From: Staphylococcus shinii
GTDB lineage: Bacteria; Bacillota; Bacilli; Staphylococcales; Staphylococcaceae
DNA length: 64,000 nt
Direction of reading: 5' to 3'
NCBI RefSeq assembly: GCF_017583065.1
Contig: NZ_JAGEVL010000001.1
Location: 372,001-436,000, forward strand
The notes below the pieces were generated by a model, which saw only the letters and a program-made list of their open reading frames with translations, ran no database searches and was not told the origin of the DNA. A program made the position numbers and the translations under genes. Positions within the stretch are counted from its first letter, which is position 1, and the number at the start of each line of letters is the position of its first letter. Shown one piece after another: positions 10,515 through 21,800 of this stretch.

Positions 10515-12689
10515 CTATCTTGCAGCACTTTGGCGGTTTGTACTATTTGAAGAACTACTAGAACTATCACTATCACTGCTATTTGAGCTTGATGAAGAAC
10601 TACTGTCTTCACCTTGTCCTTGAGGTTTATTCGATGTTGTATTATCATCTGGACTGCCCTTAACAGATAATGAGTCTTTCGAATCTCCACTTACTGAATC
10701 AGGTTTATTAAAGTCTTTACCATCTTTTGGTGAAATGTTATCCATAACATCTTCTAATAGATATTGTGGATATTCTTGTTCTTCATGGCCAACAAAGGAG
10801 TTTGTACCACCTTGTTTAACTTCACTGAATCCCATCCATACAGACATACTGTATTTTGGAGTAAACCCGTTAATCCAAACATCTTTAGCAGCATCGTCTG
10901 GTAGGTTGTATTGTTGGTAAGTTTGTTCACCATAAGTACCTGTACCAGTTTTTGCGGCTATGTTAACGCCGGAAATATTATGCCCATAAGCTGAGCCGTA
11001 AGCTTCAAATGTGCCTTTTAATACTTCTGCCAACATATAAGAAGTTGAATCTTTCATTGCTTTTTTACTTGTAAAATCATATTGAATCGTTTCGCCATTT
11101 TCTTTTTCAACTTTTTTAATTGAATGGGCGTTATTGTATTCACCACCATTTGCAATTGCTGCAAAGGCAGAAGCTAATTGAGTAGGAGAGAATTCTGAAG
11201 ATGAACCACCTAGAACTTCAGATGGACCGATATCTCCTTCATAATCTAGACCTACATTTTTAGCAAAGTCTTTAGGTGCATCATTACCAGCGTTTTCTTT
11301 TGTTGACTGCCATGCTTTAAGTGCTGGTATGTTGAAACTTTGACGCAATGCATCATAAAGTTTGACTTTGCCATGGCTCTCAGTATCATAGTTTCTGAAA
11401 GTAACACCATCTACTTGATATGCATCCTCATCTTGAATTGCATGGTTTGTTGCCCACGACATGTTCTCAATTGCCGGACCATATGCTAAGAATGGTTTAA
11501 GTGATGAACCAGTAGGGTGGGCGTCAGTCGCTAAGTTTCTATCTACGATATCTTTATAATTTCTGCCACCTGATATAGCTACTAGGCCACCATTTTCACT
11601 ATCTACTATAGAAGATCCTACTTGTTGATCATCATTTTTGTAATAGCTACCGTTGTTAATCCGGTCTTGTAATGTTTGTTGAACATTTTTATCCATATTA
11701 GTATAAATCTTAATACCACTGTTTAACACAGATCCTAAATCTTGATCTTTAAACTCTTTGTTGTTCATAAGTTCAGATTTTACAAAGTTAATATATGAAT
11801 CATATTCTGGATTTGAGTTATCTTCACTTACCTCACGTTCTTCAGAAGAACGTTGAACTAGGTTATCTTCAACAGAAGTATTTTGTGCTTTTTCTTTCTG
11901 TTCTTTTGTAATTCTATTATGGTATTCCATTAAATAAAGAACAGTGTTTTTACGTGATTCTGCTTCTTTTGGATGGTCGTAGATGTTATAAGTATTTGGT
12001 ACCTGTGGTAAACCAGCAAGATAAGCAGATTCAGCTAAATTTAAATCTTTCAAATCTTTGTCGAAATAATATTTAGCAGCGGCCTTAACACCATACACAC
12101 CGTCAGAATAGTAGATTTTGTTTAAGTACATTTCGAATATTTCATCTTTACTGTACTCTTGTTCTAATCTATAAGACAAGTATGCTTCTTGCGCTTTACG
12201 TGCTATTGATTTTTGATCAGTTAAAAATGAACGTTTGACAACTTGTTGTGTCAGTGTCGAAGCACCTTCAGCTCCAAAACCACCAGTTACGTTTTTTGCA
12301 ACTGCACCGAACAGTCGTTTATAGTCTAGTGCCCCATGATCATAGAAACGGTTATCTTCTGTAGCTAATACCGCTTCTTTCATTGTTTTTGGCACCTCAT
12401 TTAAATCAACGTGTTCTCGTCGTTGTCCGTTATCTAACGTCTTAACCAAGTCACCGTCTTTATCATAAATCTTTGCTGGAATAGGGTCTTGTAATTTTGA
12501 TTCCGTAAATGCTGGTGCTTTCCAAGCATAATACGCAAATAACAAGATACCAATTAATGCTAAAACGATAAATGCAATAATTAGAAACCCAATTATCTTA
12601 ATTATCGTTCGTTTTATATTCCTATTCTGTTTTTGCTCAGACTTTCCATTCTTATTGTTAGACTGGGAAGTCTTCTTTTTCTCCGTCAT
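10515..12689 (-). CDS. pbp2: Penicillin-binding protein 2, bifunctional
   Basis: A 724-residue class A PBP that polymerises glycan strands and cross-links peptides outside the membrane. One membrane anchor lies near residues 30-55. Transglycosylase motifs: [12 protein letters not shown] (catalytic Glu) and GASTLTQQ. Transpeptidase motifs: TGSSLKPF (SxxK), QSFN (SxN) and AAKTGTGT (KTG). The last 30 residues are a tail rich in serine and aspartate. The start codon overlaps the recU stop (ATGA), so the two are translationally coupled, as in S. aureus. Nothing suggests PBP2a-type resistance. Confidence 0.95.
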   Translation of the reverse strand: MTEKKKTSQSNNKNGKSEQKQNRNIKRTIIKIIGFLIIAFIVLALIGILLFAYYAWKAPAFTESKLQDPIPAKIYDKDGDLVKTLDNGQRREHVDLNEVPKTMKEAVLATEDNRFYDHGALDYKRLFGAVAKNVTGGFGAEGASTLTQQVVKRSFLTDQKSIARKAQEAYLSYRLEQEYSKDEIFEMYLNKIYYSDGVYGVKAAAKYYFDKDLKDLNLAESAYLAGLPQVPNTYNIYDHPKEAESRKNTVLYLMEYHNRITKEQKEKAQNTSVEDNLVQRSSEEREVSEDNSNPEYDSYINFVKSELMNNKEFKDQDLGSVLNSGIKIYTNMDKNVQQTLQDRINNGSYYKNDDQQVGSSIVDSENGGLVAISGGRNYKDIVDRNLATDAHPTGSSLKPFLAYGPAIENMSWATNHAIQDEDAYQVDGVTFRNYDTESHGKVKLYDALRQSFNIPALKAWQSTKENAGNDAPKDFAKNVGLDYEGDIGPSEVLGGSSSEFSPTQLASAFAAIANGGEYNNAHSIKKVEKENGETIQYDFTSKKAMKDSTSYMLAEVLKGTFEAYGSAYGHNISGVNIAAKTGTGTYGEQTYQQYNLPDDAAKDVWINGFTPKYSMSVWMGFSEVKQGGTNSFVGHEEQEYPQYLLEDVMDNISPKDGKDFNKPDSVSGDSKDSLSVKGSPDDNTTSNKPQGQGEDSSSSSSSNSSDSDSSSSSSNSTNRQSAAR

Positions 12690-13312
12690 ACGCGGTCCTC
12701 ACTTTCATCTAATATCAACTTATCAACTGTTTTGAGATAATTCAATCGTGGTTGATACTGATAAGGAATATAGTAACCATTTTTTCTTATTTCTTCAACC
12801 GTTATCGACTTTTTAATTTCGTTAATGTGTCTTTCCCAAAACATTTTGAAATTAGAATATGGAAGCAAATAAACTTCATCGAGCGTTTTAAAACGAATTA
12901 ATAAAAAAACAATTCCATTTTGTCTATAACATGCATCCATATGCTTCACTTGGTGATAGTGCATGTTGTTTAAAGGAAAAGAAGTTTTATTTTTCGTTTC
13001 TTTCGCTTCAAAGTCTAGATATCGGCCATTATAAATACCGTTATAATCGGTAGTCGACGGCGTTCTGAAATAAGCCTCATTAATAACAGCTTTACTTCTC
13101 ATCGGATAGTGAACATTTACTATTTGAACAGGGGTGGGTTTCTTATGTATTACAGCCATACCATGATTCAAATAATAAGTATTCGACAATTCTATATCGT
13201 TTTCTAGCGACATACCTCTGCCACCATAGTCAATTTTACTAGTTTGACCCCGATGAGTTCGTCCGTCTTGAGACTTATTTCCATTAAATGGCTTTCCATT
13301 TGGGTAATTCAT
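12686..13312 (-). CDS. recU: Holliday junction resolvase RecU
   Basis: A 208-residue endonuclease that cuts Holliday junctions in recombination and chromosome segregation. The conserved N-terminal part [16 protein letters not shown] and the active-site region [21 protein letters not shown], with its acidic residues and lysine, are present. It is the first gene of the recU-pbp2 transcript, and linkage to a class A PBP is conserved across Firmicutes. It is divergent from the yppE-like gene, with a 250-base intergenic region. Confidence 0.95.
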   Translation of the reverse strand: MNYPNGKPFNGNKSQDGRTHRGQTSKIDYGGRGMSLENDIELSNTYYLNHGMAVIHKKPTPVQIVNVHYPMRSKAVINEAYFRTPSTTDYNGIYNGRYLDFEAKETKNKTSFPLNNMHYHQVKHMDACYRQNGIVFLLIRFKTLDEVYLLPYSNFKMFWERHINEIKKSITVEEIRKNGYYIPYQYQPRLNYLKTVDKLILDESEDRV

Positions 13313-13353
13313 TTATTTTCACCACTTTAGTTTGGTAATAGAAAACTTGCTTC

Positions 13354-13383
13354 ATTGTACATGTGTACGGCAATTTTTTCCAA
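13354..13383 (-). promoter_or_regulatory. Possible promoter for recU-pbp2
   Basis: On the minus strand TTGGAA (13383-13378) is 18 bases from TACAAT (13359-13354), about 40 bases upstream of the recU start. The spacer includes the inverted repeat GTACA-TG-TGTAC. Found by inspection only. Confidence 0.45.
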
Positions 13384-13562
13384 ACTATGAAATTTGAACC
13401 AATGTATTTACAAATACATCAAATACATTTTAACGCGCTTTGACCAATTAAACAATATTTGAAACAAAATATTATAGTAATATAAGGTAAATGTTAGGCT
13501 ACACTTTAAAAATGACTGAAAATTAATTTTATGGTAAATTTGAATAGTAGGGGGAAGTCTCA

Positions 13563-13901
13563 ATGCAACAAATTGTTACGCAACTATTAAATGATGTTTT
13601 GATAATGCAAGAAAGATATGAATCCGTGAAAGCATCAGGAGAAGATTACGACTTTTATTCTACTGTTGTTCCGTTTACCACTAAGATAGACCAACGCTTA
13701 AACACTCTTTTAAATCGAGAAACACAAATCCTTCAATTACAGTATATGAACAAAAAGAAATTTGATCTTTTAATTTCAAATATCGAATCACTTTCTGTTG
13801 AGTGTCATTTTAAACGTACAAGCCGTAAATTATTTACAGAAAAAGTAAAAGCTGTACAATATGATTTAAGTTATATTCAAAGAAATGGGTTTTCGTTATG
13901 A
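13563..13901 (+). CDS. DUF1798 protein, YppE-like
   Basis: A 112-residue soluble, all-helical protein of the DUF1798 family typified by B. subtilis YppE. Motifs are weak: the N-terminal helix with [20 protein letters not shown] and the following helices fit the four-helix bundle known for the family. Function is unknown. The ribosome binding site AGGGGGAAG lies seven bases before the start. It overlaps ypsA by four bases. Confidence 0.75.
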   Translation: MQQIVTQLLNDVLIMQERYESVKASGEDYDFYSTVVPFTTKIDQRLNTLLNRETQILQLQYMNKKKFDLLISNIESLSVECHFKRTSRKLFTEKVKAVQYDLSYIQRNGFSL

Positions 13902-14464
13902 TAAAAACGGTATATGTGACTGGTTATAAATCTTTTGAGCTCAATATATTCAAAGATGATGCGCCAGAAGTTACCTATTTAAAAAAATTTATCGAACATA
14001 AATTAAATCAGTTGATTGAAGAAGGATTAGAGTGGGTATTAATACAAGGACAGATGGGTGTAGAATTATGGACGGCAGAGGTGGTGCTTGAGTTGAAGAC
14101 GAGCCACCCTGATTTAAAATTAGGTATAATAACGCCATTTTATGGACATAGCGAAAGATGGAACGAACAAAATCAAGCTAAGTATAATAATATTATACAA
14201 AAAGCAGATTTCGTTGATAGCGTGTTCCATGCTCCATATGAAGGCCCATATCAGTTTAAACAAACGGACCAATTCATGTTAGATCATACAGATCAAACAC
14301 TTTTAATTTATGATGAAGAGCAAGAAGCTAGTCCTAAGTTCTTTAAGCACATGTTAGTTGATTTTATGGAAAAAACAAATTATACTTGTGATATTGTGAC
14401 GTTTGATGAATTGACTGAGTTTATCAACGACTTACAGTGGTCTCAAGAACAAAGTTTTGAATGA
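13898..14464 (+). CDS. ypsA: YpsA, SLOG-family protein (DUF1273)
   Basis: A 188-residue protein of the DUF1273/SLOG superfamily, a Rossmann-like fold thought to bind nucleotides or ADP-ribose-type ligands. [12 protein letters not shown] at the N-terminus and [18 protein letters not shown] near 47-64 (the glycine-containing ligand loop) are characteristic. YpsA has been linked to cell division in Firmicutes, which fits its position directly before gpsB. The stop overlaps the upstream part of the gpsB reading frame; the two are probably co-transcribed. Confidence 0.9.
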   Translation: MIKTVYVTGYKSFELNIFKDDAPEVTYLKKFIEHKLNQLIEEGLEWVLIQGQMGVELWTAEVVLELKTSHPDLKLGIITPFYGHSERWNEQNQAKYNNIIQKADFVDSVFHAPYEGPYQFKQTDQFMLDHTDQTLLIYDEEQEASPKFFKHMLVDFMEKTNYTCDIVTFDELTEFINDLQWSQEQSFE

Positions 14465-14474
14465 GGTGGAAAAA

Positions 14475-14831
14475 ATGTCAGATGTTTCATTAAAATTATC
14501 AGCAAAAGATATTTATGAAAAAGATTTTGAAAAAACTATGACTCGCGGCTATAGAAGAGAAGAAGTAGATGCTTTTTTAGACGATATTATAGCAGATTAT
14601 CAAAAAATGGCAGATTTAGATAATGAAGTTGTAAAACTTTCAGAAGAAAACAATAAACTTAAAAAAGAATTAGAAGAGTTACGTTTACGTGTTGCTACAT
14701 CGAGACCACAAGAAAATAAAAATTTCTCTTCAAACAGTAATGCAACTACTAACAAAAATAATAACAACAATAACAATGTTGATATTCTAAAACGGATATC
14801 TAACCTAGAAAAAGCAGTTTTTGGAAAATAA
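14475..14831 (+). CDS. gpsB: Cell division adaptor GpsB
   Basis: A 118-residue DivIVA-like protein. The N-terminal membrane- and PBP-binding domain has [32 protein letters not shown], followed by a coiled coil (residues 40-72). An asparagine-rich linker with seven consecutive Asn (around 90-105) joins a short helical C-terminus ([15 protein letters not shown]). GpsB coordinates septal wall synthesis; in staphylococci it also interacts with FtsZ. The start at 14475 has GAGGTGG upstream; the earlier frame from 14457 lies in ypsA. Confidence 0.95.
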   Translation: MSDVSLKLSAKDIYEKDFEKTMTRGYRREEVDAFLDDIIADYQKMADLDNEVVKLSEENNKLKKELEELRLRVATSRPQENKNFSSNSNATTNKNNNNNNNVDILKRISNLEKAVFGK

Positions 14832-14889
14832 CATATACATGCATCAAGCTGATGAAATGTTATTAGCGTAGATTTCATGTCATCTACAT

Positions 14890-14926
14890 AAAGATAAGTT
14901 TTGAAAAAATCAAAACTTATCTTATT
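14890..14926 (+). terminator. Terminator between gpsB and rnpB
   Basis: AAGATAAGTTTTG pairs perfectly with CAAAACTTATCTT around a six-base A-rich loop, followed by ATTTTAT. Confidence 0.75.
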
Positions 14927-14930
14927 TTAT

Positions 14931-14959
14931 TTGTTTAACATCTAAAATAATGATATACT
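14931..14959 (+). promoter_or_regulatory. Possible rnpB promoter
   Basis: TTGTTT (14931-14936) and TATACT (14954-14959) are 17 bases apart. The predicted start near 14966 is a few bases inside the P1 helix inferred for the RNA, so either P1 is shorter than drawn or another promoter is used. Confidence 0.4.
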
Positions 14960-14960
14960 T

Positions 14961-15367
14961 CTTGGGATGGTGTTTCGGGTAATCGCTATAGCGATATAGA
15001 GGAAAGTCCATGCTCACACAATCTGAGATGATTGTAGTGTTCGTGCTTGATGAAACAATAAGTCAAGGCATTAAGTTGACGGCAATGAAATAACCTAAGT
15101 TTTAGGATACGGTTAAATTAGTTTGAAAGTGCCACAGTGACGTAGCTTTTATAGAAATATAAAAGGTGGAACGCGGTAAACCCCTCGAGTGAGCAATCCA
15201 AATTAGGTAGGAGCACTTATTTAGCGGAATTCAACGCATATTTAAGGCATACTTTAGAGAGTATGTAGACAGATGGTTACCACCAGCGTACGAGTGTTTC
15301 TAGTACACGCTCGCAGTACAACGGTACAAAACATGGCTTACAGAAATATCATCACTAGACCCAAGCT
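14961..15367 (+). ncRNA. rnpB: RNase P RNA, Bacillus type
   Basis: The catalytic RNA that trims tRNA 5' leaders. Recognised from the conserved P4 strand GAGGAAAGTCCATGCTC, the block GGAACGCGGTAAACCCCTCG, and AGACAGATGGTTACCACC near the 3' side. CTTGGG at 14961 pairs with CCCAAG at 15360-15365 to close P1. The length of about 405 matches type B RNase P RNA. The 5' end is uncertain by about five bases. Confidence 0.93.
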
Positions 15368-15392
15368 CTCCCAATATAGGAGAGCTTTTTTA
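15364..15392 (+). terminator. rnpB terminator
   Basis: AGCTCTCC and GGAGAGCT form the stem, followed by six T. It overlaps the last bases of the RNase P RNA. Confidence 0.85.
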
Positions 15393-15512
15393 ATTGATTA
15401 AAGTAAATTGAAATAATTATTAAGTCACTATAGAACTTAATGCGATGCCATATCTATTTAAAATAACTTTTGATAAAATAAAATAAAATCTTTAATAAGA
15501 AGGAGCAAAACA

Positions 15513-16646
15513 ATGTATCAATTATTAGCTGTATGTCCAATGGGATTAGAAGCAGTTGTAGCCAAAGAAATTCAAGAATTAGGTTATGAAACTACTGTTG
15601 AAAATGGCAAAATCTTCTTTGAAGGTGACGAAACTGCAATTGTTAAATGTAACTTATGGTTACGCACAGCCGACAGAATCAAAATAGTAGTTGGACAATT
15701 TAAAGCTACGACTTTTGATGAACTATTCGAAAAAACAAAAGCGCTGCCTTGGGAAACATTGATTGAACAAAGTGGTAACTTCCCTGTACAAGGTCGTAGT
15801 GTTAAATCAACTTTATACAGTGTTCCTGACTGCCAAGCAATTGTTAAGAAAGCAATTGTTGAGCGCTTAAAATATGCTTATCAAGAACGTGGATGGTTAA
15901 GTGAAAATGGAGCAAAGTATCCAGTTGAAGTATCTATTTTAAAAGATGATGCACTTTTAACGATAGATACTTCTGGTTCGGGTTTAAATAAACGTGGTTA
16001 TCGTTTAGCACAAGGTGAAGCTCCAATTAAAGAAACGCTAGCAGCAAGTTTAATACGTCTAGCTAATTGGACAGGCGATACACCTTTAGTCGATCCATTT
16101 TGTGGGTCAGGTACAATCGCAATTGAAGCTTGTTTAATCGCGCAAAATATCGCTCCTGGTTTCAACCGTGATTTTGTATCAGAAAAATGGGACATTATGC
16201 CAGATAGTTTATATGATGAAATGAGAGACGAAGCAGATCAACAAGCAAATTATGATCGCGAGTTGGAAATATATGCTTATGACATAGATCCTGAAATGAT
16301 TGAAATTGCTCGTAGAAACGCTGAAGAAGTCGGACTCGCTGATATTATACAATTTAAGGTTAAGGACGTTAACACATTAACATTAGATGATGAAAAACCA
16401 TACGCTTTAATTGGTAACCCACCATACGGTGAACGTATAGGGGATAGAGATAAAGTAGAAGAAATGTACCGTTATATTGGTTCACTTATGCAAAAGCATC
16501 CACAAATATCAACTTATGTACTTACAAGCAATACTGAATTCGAATTTTTAGTTAATAAGAAAGCAACAAAACGTAGAAAATTATTTAATGGTTATATTGA
16601 ATGTACATATTATCAATATTGGGGAGATAAGAAACCTCGCAAGTAA
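15513..16646 (+). CDS. rlmL: THUMP-domain 23S rRNA guanine-N2 methyltransferase (YpsC/RlmL-like)
   Basis: A 377-residue class I SAM-dependent methyltransferase. A THUMP RNA-binding domain covers about residues 1-160. The methyltransferase domain has LVDPFCGSGTIAIEA (SAM-binding motif I, near 192) and NPPYGERIG (catalytic NPPY, near 304). It matches B. subtilis YpsC and the N-terminal half of E. coli RlmL, which makes m2G2445 in 23S rRNA; that site is inferred from family. The C-terminal RlmK-type domain of the E. coli fusion is absent, as is normal here. Ribosome binding site: AGAAGGAGC. Confidence 0.85.
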   Translation: MYQLLAVCPMGLEAVVAKEIQELGYETTVENGKIFFEGDETAIVKCNLWLRTADRIKIVVGQFKATTFDELFEKTKALPWETLIEQSGNFPVQGRSVKSTLYSVPDCQAIVKKAIVERLKYAYQERGWLSENGAKYPVEVSILKDDALLTIDTSGSGLNKRGYRLAQGEAPIKETLAASLIRLANWTGDTPLVDPFCGSGTIAIEACLIAQNIAPGFNRDFVSEKWDIMPDSLYDEMRDEADQQANYDRELEIYAYDIDPEMIEIARRNAEEVGLADIIQFKVKDVNTLTLDDEKPYALIGNPPYGERIGDRDKVEEMYRYIGSLMQKHPQISTYVLTSNTEFEFLVNKKATKRRKLFNGYIECTYYQYWGDKKPRK

Positions 16647-16684
16647 CCCCCGCATAGTTTAACCATTAGAAAGAGGTGTTACAA

Positions 16685-17590
16685 TTGAATACAGAATTCA
16701 AAAAAGGAATTATCTTTGCATTTGGGGCATACTTCTTGTGGGGTATATTACCGATTTATTGGGGATTAATAGACGATATAGGGGCGTTTGAAATATTAGC
16801 GTTTCGAATTGTATTATCAATGATTTTCATGTTACTCATCGTTGTTTTCACTAAAAATACAACACCATTCAAGCATGATATTCAACGGTTATTTACGAAT
16901 CCAATACAACTCGTTGCGATTATAGTAGCAGGCTATGTAATCACTATAAATTGGGGTACTTTTATATGGGCAGTAACAAACGGACATGTGTTACAATCTA
17001 GTTTAGGTTACTACATAAACCCACTTGTAAGTATTTTACTTGCCTTAATATTTTTAAAAGAACGTTTTAACAAACTTGAATGGATTGCCATAGGACTTGC
17101 CGTTATAGGCGTGTTATATATGACATTAAAAATCGGTGAATTCCCTGGTATTTCATTGTTGTTAGCAGGTTCATTTGGAGTCTATGGATTGATTAAAAAA
17201 CTTGTCCCAATTGATGCCATAAGCAGCATCACAATCGAGTGTATTGTAACAGCACCTGCTGGTTTTATCTATTTATGGTATATATGGCACCATGGTAGCC
17301 TTACATTTGGTATGAATGTTTCTTCTTTTTGGTTGATATTCTCAGGAGCCGTTACAGCAATTCCACTTATATTGTTCTCAGCTGGCGCCAAACGCATACC
17401 GTTATCATTAACTGGCTTCATACAATATGTTGGACCTACTTTAATGTTCTTAATCGGTATATTCCTATTCAAAGAACCATTTGATTTAGATCAACTCATT
17501 ACATTTATCTTTATTTGGGTCGGTATTATAATCTATAGTATTTCTCAATACGTAAAAATCAAAAAAGATAAAAACCCAGTAATTAATTAA
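16685..17590 (+). CDS. rarD: RarD/EamA-family transporter, TTG start
   Basis: A 301-residue membrane protein with about ten hydrophobic helices and the N-terminal pattern GIIFAFGAYFLWGILPIYW, diagnostic of the RarD subgroup of EamA (drug/metabolite) transporters. The substrate is unknown; RarD was named for chloramphenicol sensitivity in Pseudomonas. I choose TTG 16685, about seven bases after AAGAGGTG; the alternative GTG at 16676 lies inside that ribosome binding site. A terminator follows at 17609. Confidence 0.85.
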   Translation: MNTEFKKGIIFAFGAYFLWGILPIYWGLIDDIGAFEILAFRIVLSMIFMLLIVVFTKNTTPFKHDIQRLFTNPIQLVAIIVAGYVITINWGTFIWAVTNGHVLQSSLGYYINPLVSILLALIFLKERFNKLEWIAIGLAVIGVLYMTLKIGEFPGISLLLAGSFGVYGLIKKLVPIDAISSITIECIVTAPAGFIYLWYIWHHGSLTFGMNVSSFWLIFSGAVTAIPLILFSAGAKRIPLSLTGFIQYVGPTLMFLIGIFLFKEPFDLDQLITFIFIWVGIIIYSISQYVKIKKDKNPVIN

Positions 17591-17608
17591 AAACTCAACT
17601 AAAGCAAT

Positions 17609-17677
17609 ATCTCTAGCACAAGGGCAACTTATTACATTTATGTGTGTAAATCGTCCTTGAACTAGAGATTTTATTTA
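17609..17677 (+). terminator. Terminator after rarD
   Basis: ATCTCTAG (17609-17616) pairs with CTAGAGAT (17662-17669), with an inner CAAGG/CCTTG stem, followed by TTTTATTTAT. Confidence 0.75.
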
Positions 17678-17721
17678 TCCAAGAATATAATTCATCCCTT
17701 TTAATAACCTTATTTTAACGT

Positions 17722-17746
17722 TTATTTAATTAAAAATAGGATAACT
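17722..17746 (+). promoter_or_regulatory. Possible SigB-type promoter upstream of the NAD(P)-binding gene
   Basis: GTTTAT, 13 bases, GGATAA resembles the stress sigma factor pattern GTTTAA-N12-15-GGGTAT with two mismatches. A TATAAT overlaps it at 17748. It lies 130 bases before the gene. Low confidence. Confidence 0.25.
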
Positions 17747-17875
17747 ATAATATTGTGAGTGTAATCATAAGAAGTGAATTATTTAGAAATAATTATTATA
17801 ATATACATAACACTATAAAATAATAAGAGAAAAATAAGGTCTCGTTTAATAACTAAAATTGACAGGAGTGATTAG

Positions 17876-18511
17876 ATGACAAGAGTATTGATACTAGGCG
17901 CTAATGGTGCGATTTCTAAAGCAGCTATCAACTCATTTTTAGAAAATACAACATATACCTTAAGATTATTTTTAAGAGACGCAAATAGATTACCTGACTA
18001 TGCGTCAGACCGTATACGCGTTCGTGAAGGCGATGCAACAAATTTAGATGACGTTACTAATGCAATGGAAGATGTTGATATTGTTTTCGCTTCTTTATCA
18101 GGTGATTTAGATCAAGAAGCACAAACTATTGTCGACGCCATGAAAGTAAATAAAGTAAAACGACTTGTATTCGTTACATCACTTGGTATATACAATGAGA
18201 TTCCAGGTAATTTTGGCACATGGGTGCAAACTCAAATTAGTGAATCATTACCAGTCTACAAAAAAGCTGCAGACATAATTGAACAATCAGGACTTGATTA
18301 CACAATATTTAGACCAGCTTGGTTAACTGATATCAATGAGATTGATTACGAAATCACTAAAAAAGACCAACCATTTAATGGAACTGAAGTATCTAGAAAA
18401 AGCGTTGCTGCGGTGGCTGTACAAATTGCCAAAAACCCAGAACTTTATTTAAACGAAAACATTGGTATCAATAAACCAAATACAAATTTCGATAAACCAA
18501 GATGGAAATAG
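17876..18511 (+). CDS. NAD(P)-binding oxidoreductase, NmrA-like
   Basis: A 211-residue atypical short-chain dehydrogenase with an N-terminal Rossmann loop RVLILGANGAISKAAI, the VREGDATN segment that follows the cofactor site, and LVFVTSLGIYNE. The catalytic YxxxK of classical SDRs is not obvious; instead YTIFRPAWLTD is typical of NmrA/YhfK-type proteins (NAD(P)H-binding, PF13460). It could be a reductase or a redox sensor; the substrate is unknown. It is monocistronic, with GACAGGAGTG upstream and a terminator after it. Confidence 0.8.
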   Translation: MTRVLILGANGAISKAAINSFLENTTYTLRLFLRDANRLPDYASDRIRVREGDATNLDDVTNAMEDVDIVFASLSGDLDQEAQTIVDAMKVNKVKRLVFVTSLGIYNEIPGNFGTWVQTQISESLPVYKKAADIIEQSGLDYTIFRPAWLTDINEIDYEITKKDQPFNGTEVSRKSVAAVAVQIAKNPELYLNENIGINKPNTNFDKPRWK

Positions 18512-18533
18512 TTACTTTAAAACTATTCAATTA

Positions 18534-18577
18534 AAAGCCAGTCTAAGACACAAATATTCGTCTTGGGCTGGCTTTTG
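18534..18577 (+). terminator. Terminator after the NAD(P)-binding gene
   Basis: AGCCAG (18537-18542) pairs with CTGGCT (18568-18573) with an inner AAGAC/GTCTT stem, followed by TTTT. Confidence 0.8.
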
Positions 18578-18834
18578 TAAATATTCAGTCTTTTAAAATG
18601 TTATATTAAGCAAATTAACTCAATAAATTAATTATTATAAAAAATTATCGTATCCTTTTTAGGATTTTTATAAAATCAATAAGAGTTTTTGTGTCTTCTA
18701 CCTATAACAACTTTAATTAAATAGTAGTATTTTCAATTTAAAGCAACTTATTTTAAAATACTCACTTTAGACAAGTAATGATTTGTTATACAATAAGTAT
18801 TAATTACACATAAGTAATAAAGGGGATACGAAAC
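18578..18834. other. Intergenic region before the double dynamin gene
   Basis: AT-rich, without an ORF. It has a small hairpin (ATCCT tttt AGGAT, then TTTTAT) near 18650 and a possible promoter for the downstream gene: TTAGAC (18767-18772), 16 bases, TACAAT (18789-18794). Nothing else is supported. Confidence 0.4.
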
Positions 18835-21800
18835 ATGTCTAATACTAAGCAACTCGATATTTTATATAAATTAAAAAAAGAAGTAGAAAAATCTAAAAAT
18901 GCTAGATTGGTGCATATTATCAATCAAGTAATCAAAAAGGTGTTTTTAGAACAATATACCGCTACTTTTGTAGGCCATTTTTCAGCTGGAAAATCCACAT
19001 TAATCAATTTACTACTAGAAGAAAATATATTACCAAGTTCTCCTGTGCCTACTACTAGTAATACCGCAATAGTCTCTGTCGCAGAGAATCCAGGAATTAT
19101 TGCAAATCTAAGTAACCAACAATATACATTATTAAATAATTATGCTGATGTTAAAAAAATGAATCGCGAAAATTTCGATGTGGAATCGGTAGAAATTAAA
19201 TTCCCGTCTGATAAATTTCGAAAAGGATTCACATTACAAGATACACCTGGTGTTGACTCTAATGTATCTAGCCACCAATCAAGTACAGAAGAGTTTATGT
19301 ATACGAGCAATGTACTCTTCTATACAGTAGATTATAATCACGTGCAATCTGCTTTAAATTTTCAATTTATGAAGCAACTGAATCAAGCAGGTGTCCCTGT
19401 CGTATTTGTAATTAACCAAATTGATAAGCATAATGAAGATGAAATCAGTTTCGACACGTTTAAATCACGTGTTGAAAAATCTATAACAGAATGGGAAATC
19501 GACTTAGATAAAACCTTTTATGTTTCTAAATTTAATCACGAACATAATGAAATTGAAGCACTTTCAGATTACCTTGTAGAAAAAGATAAAAATCGTGAAT
19601 CGATGGAGGATTATGTTAGTCGTATCGTTAAATTCATCACAGAAGAACAACTATCATATATTAAATATGAAATCCAAGACCTTTTAGATAAATTGGATAT
19701 CTTTGAAGCGGACTTTGAACAAGCTTATATCAATTTCAAGCAACATCAACAGGTCAGTGAAGAAGCAAAACTATTAAACAATCCTGAAGAATTATATGAA
19801 TTTTTAAAACAAAAAAGAAAAGCAATTATCGATAATGCTTATATTATGACACATGATACAAGAGAAACTATTCGAGTTTATTTAGAAAGTCGCACCAAAG
19901 ATTTCACAGTTGGTGGTTTGTTTAATAAAAAGAAAAAAACACAGGAAGAACAACATCGCAGATTAAATCAGGCTCTCGAACAATTACAAGAAAAAGTTAA
20001 CCAGGAAATTAGGCAACCACTTAGAGAAGATATGTCCTTTTTAACTCGTTTTATAAATGATTCTGAAATAAATGAAGCTATATTAAATCAACATTATGAA
20101 CTTCCAGCATCATTAATAACTGATTTGTATCAAACACAGATTACTATTAGTAATCAGTATGTATTAACATTTTGTGATGACTTAATGAAATCATTGAAAC
20201 AATATATCGGTAAAACATCTGATCCTTTATTCAAAGAAGCTATAAATCATGCTCAGGCAGATGACATTGGAATAGAGCAAGAAGATGATTATAATGATTA
20301 TGAAAAATTTATGGAAATGCGTAATTTAAGAGAATCACTTGAAACTCAAAATTACTTACATTATTACATCCATATCGATGACTCACTTGATAAACTTATC
20401 GACCGAAAAGAGATCACATATACACCAAAAGCAAATAAAGTAAAATCCGTTCATCATTCAAAATCAAAAACTTCTACAGAACCAAACCATGAAGATAAAA
20501 CACAAAATATTAAACATGCGCTTGAAATCATTCAAGATGTTCCGTTATTCGAACAAACCAAACAAAATATAGATGATACACTGGTTCGATTAGATAACAA
20601 AATCGTCAAAATAGGTGTATTCGGAACATTTAGTGCTGGTAAAAGTAGCTTAATTAATGCTTTGTTAGGTGATAATTATTTAGTGAGTTCACCAAACCCG
20701 ACAACAGCTGCTATGACAGAGTTAACATATGGCCACGATAGCCAAATCACGTTAAAATCAGCTGAACAACTTTTAGAAGAAATCAATCAAGTTTTTGAAG
20801 TGGAAAATATTACGTTTGATAGTATTGAGGCGCTTTTAAATAAAAATACAAATAAATTAAAAGCATCATTAGAAAAAAATAAATTAGCTTTTGTAAATGC
20901 TGTAGAAAATCATTATGACATGTATCAAGACATGTTAAAATATGGTTTAACACACACAATCAGTCAAGACGAAATTAAAAAATGGAGCGCAGAAGATGAA
21001 TATGCTACATTTGTTAATACTGTTCACTTAAAACTACCGATAGATTGGTTAAAAGATAAGATTATAGTAGATTCACTTGGGTTGCACTCTAATAATCAAC
21101 GTCATACTAACGAAACTGAAAAAGTATTAACATCTGCTGATTTAATATTATATGTTAGTTATTTTAATCATTCATTTACAGATAATGATAAGCGCTTTAT
21201 TGAACATATGAAAGCAATGAACCAGTTAAACGAAAATCAAGCGTTTAAAATGATAATTAATGCAACCGACTTAGCAGAAACAGAAGATGATTTAAATGCG
21301 GTCATCGAATACGTAGGTGATGCATTAACCCAAGTTAATATGGATTCAGATATCTTTGCTGTTTCAAGTAGAGAAGCATTAAAAACAAGTGACATAGGCA
21401 TCGAAAGACTTAAGAAGAGCATTGAGCATTTTGTTAAAATAGACTCCAAAAACATTTTACAAAAACAAATGATAGGTCAACTTAAACATATTTCTGAAGC
21501 ATACGAACAAATGATTGAAGCGTTTCATAATGATAAAGCAGAAATTAAACAACGTAATCAAAAGTTAAAAAATTATGATAAAACAACAATTTTCAAAAAT
21601 AATCTACTTCAAATTGCTGAACAACGAACATCAAACGAGGTAGATGACCAAATTTATCATTTAAATGAACGTCTAAAATTACAATTACTAGACGAAGTAA
21701 AATCTATCTACAATGGTCAAATGACTAAAAATGCGAATTTCAACGAAGAAAAACGCCAATCGACAAAATTGTATTTAGATCAAATTCATCAGCGTTTATA

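Noticed and set aside
10515..12689. PBP2a (mecA-like) resistance protein
   Set aside because: The protein has a transglycosylase domain and is coupled to recU, so it is the housekeeping class A PBP2.
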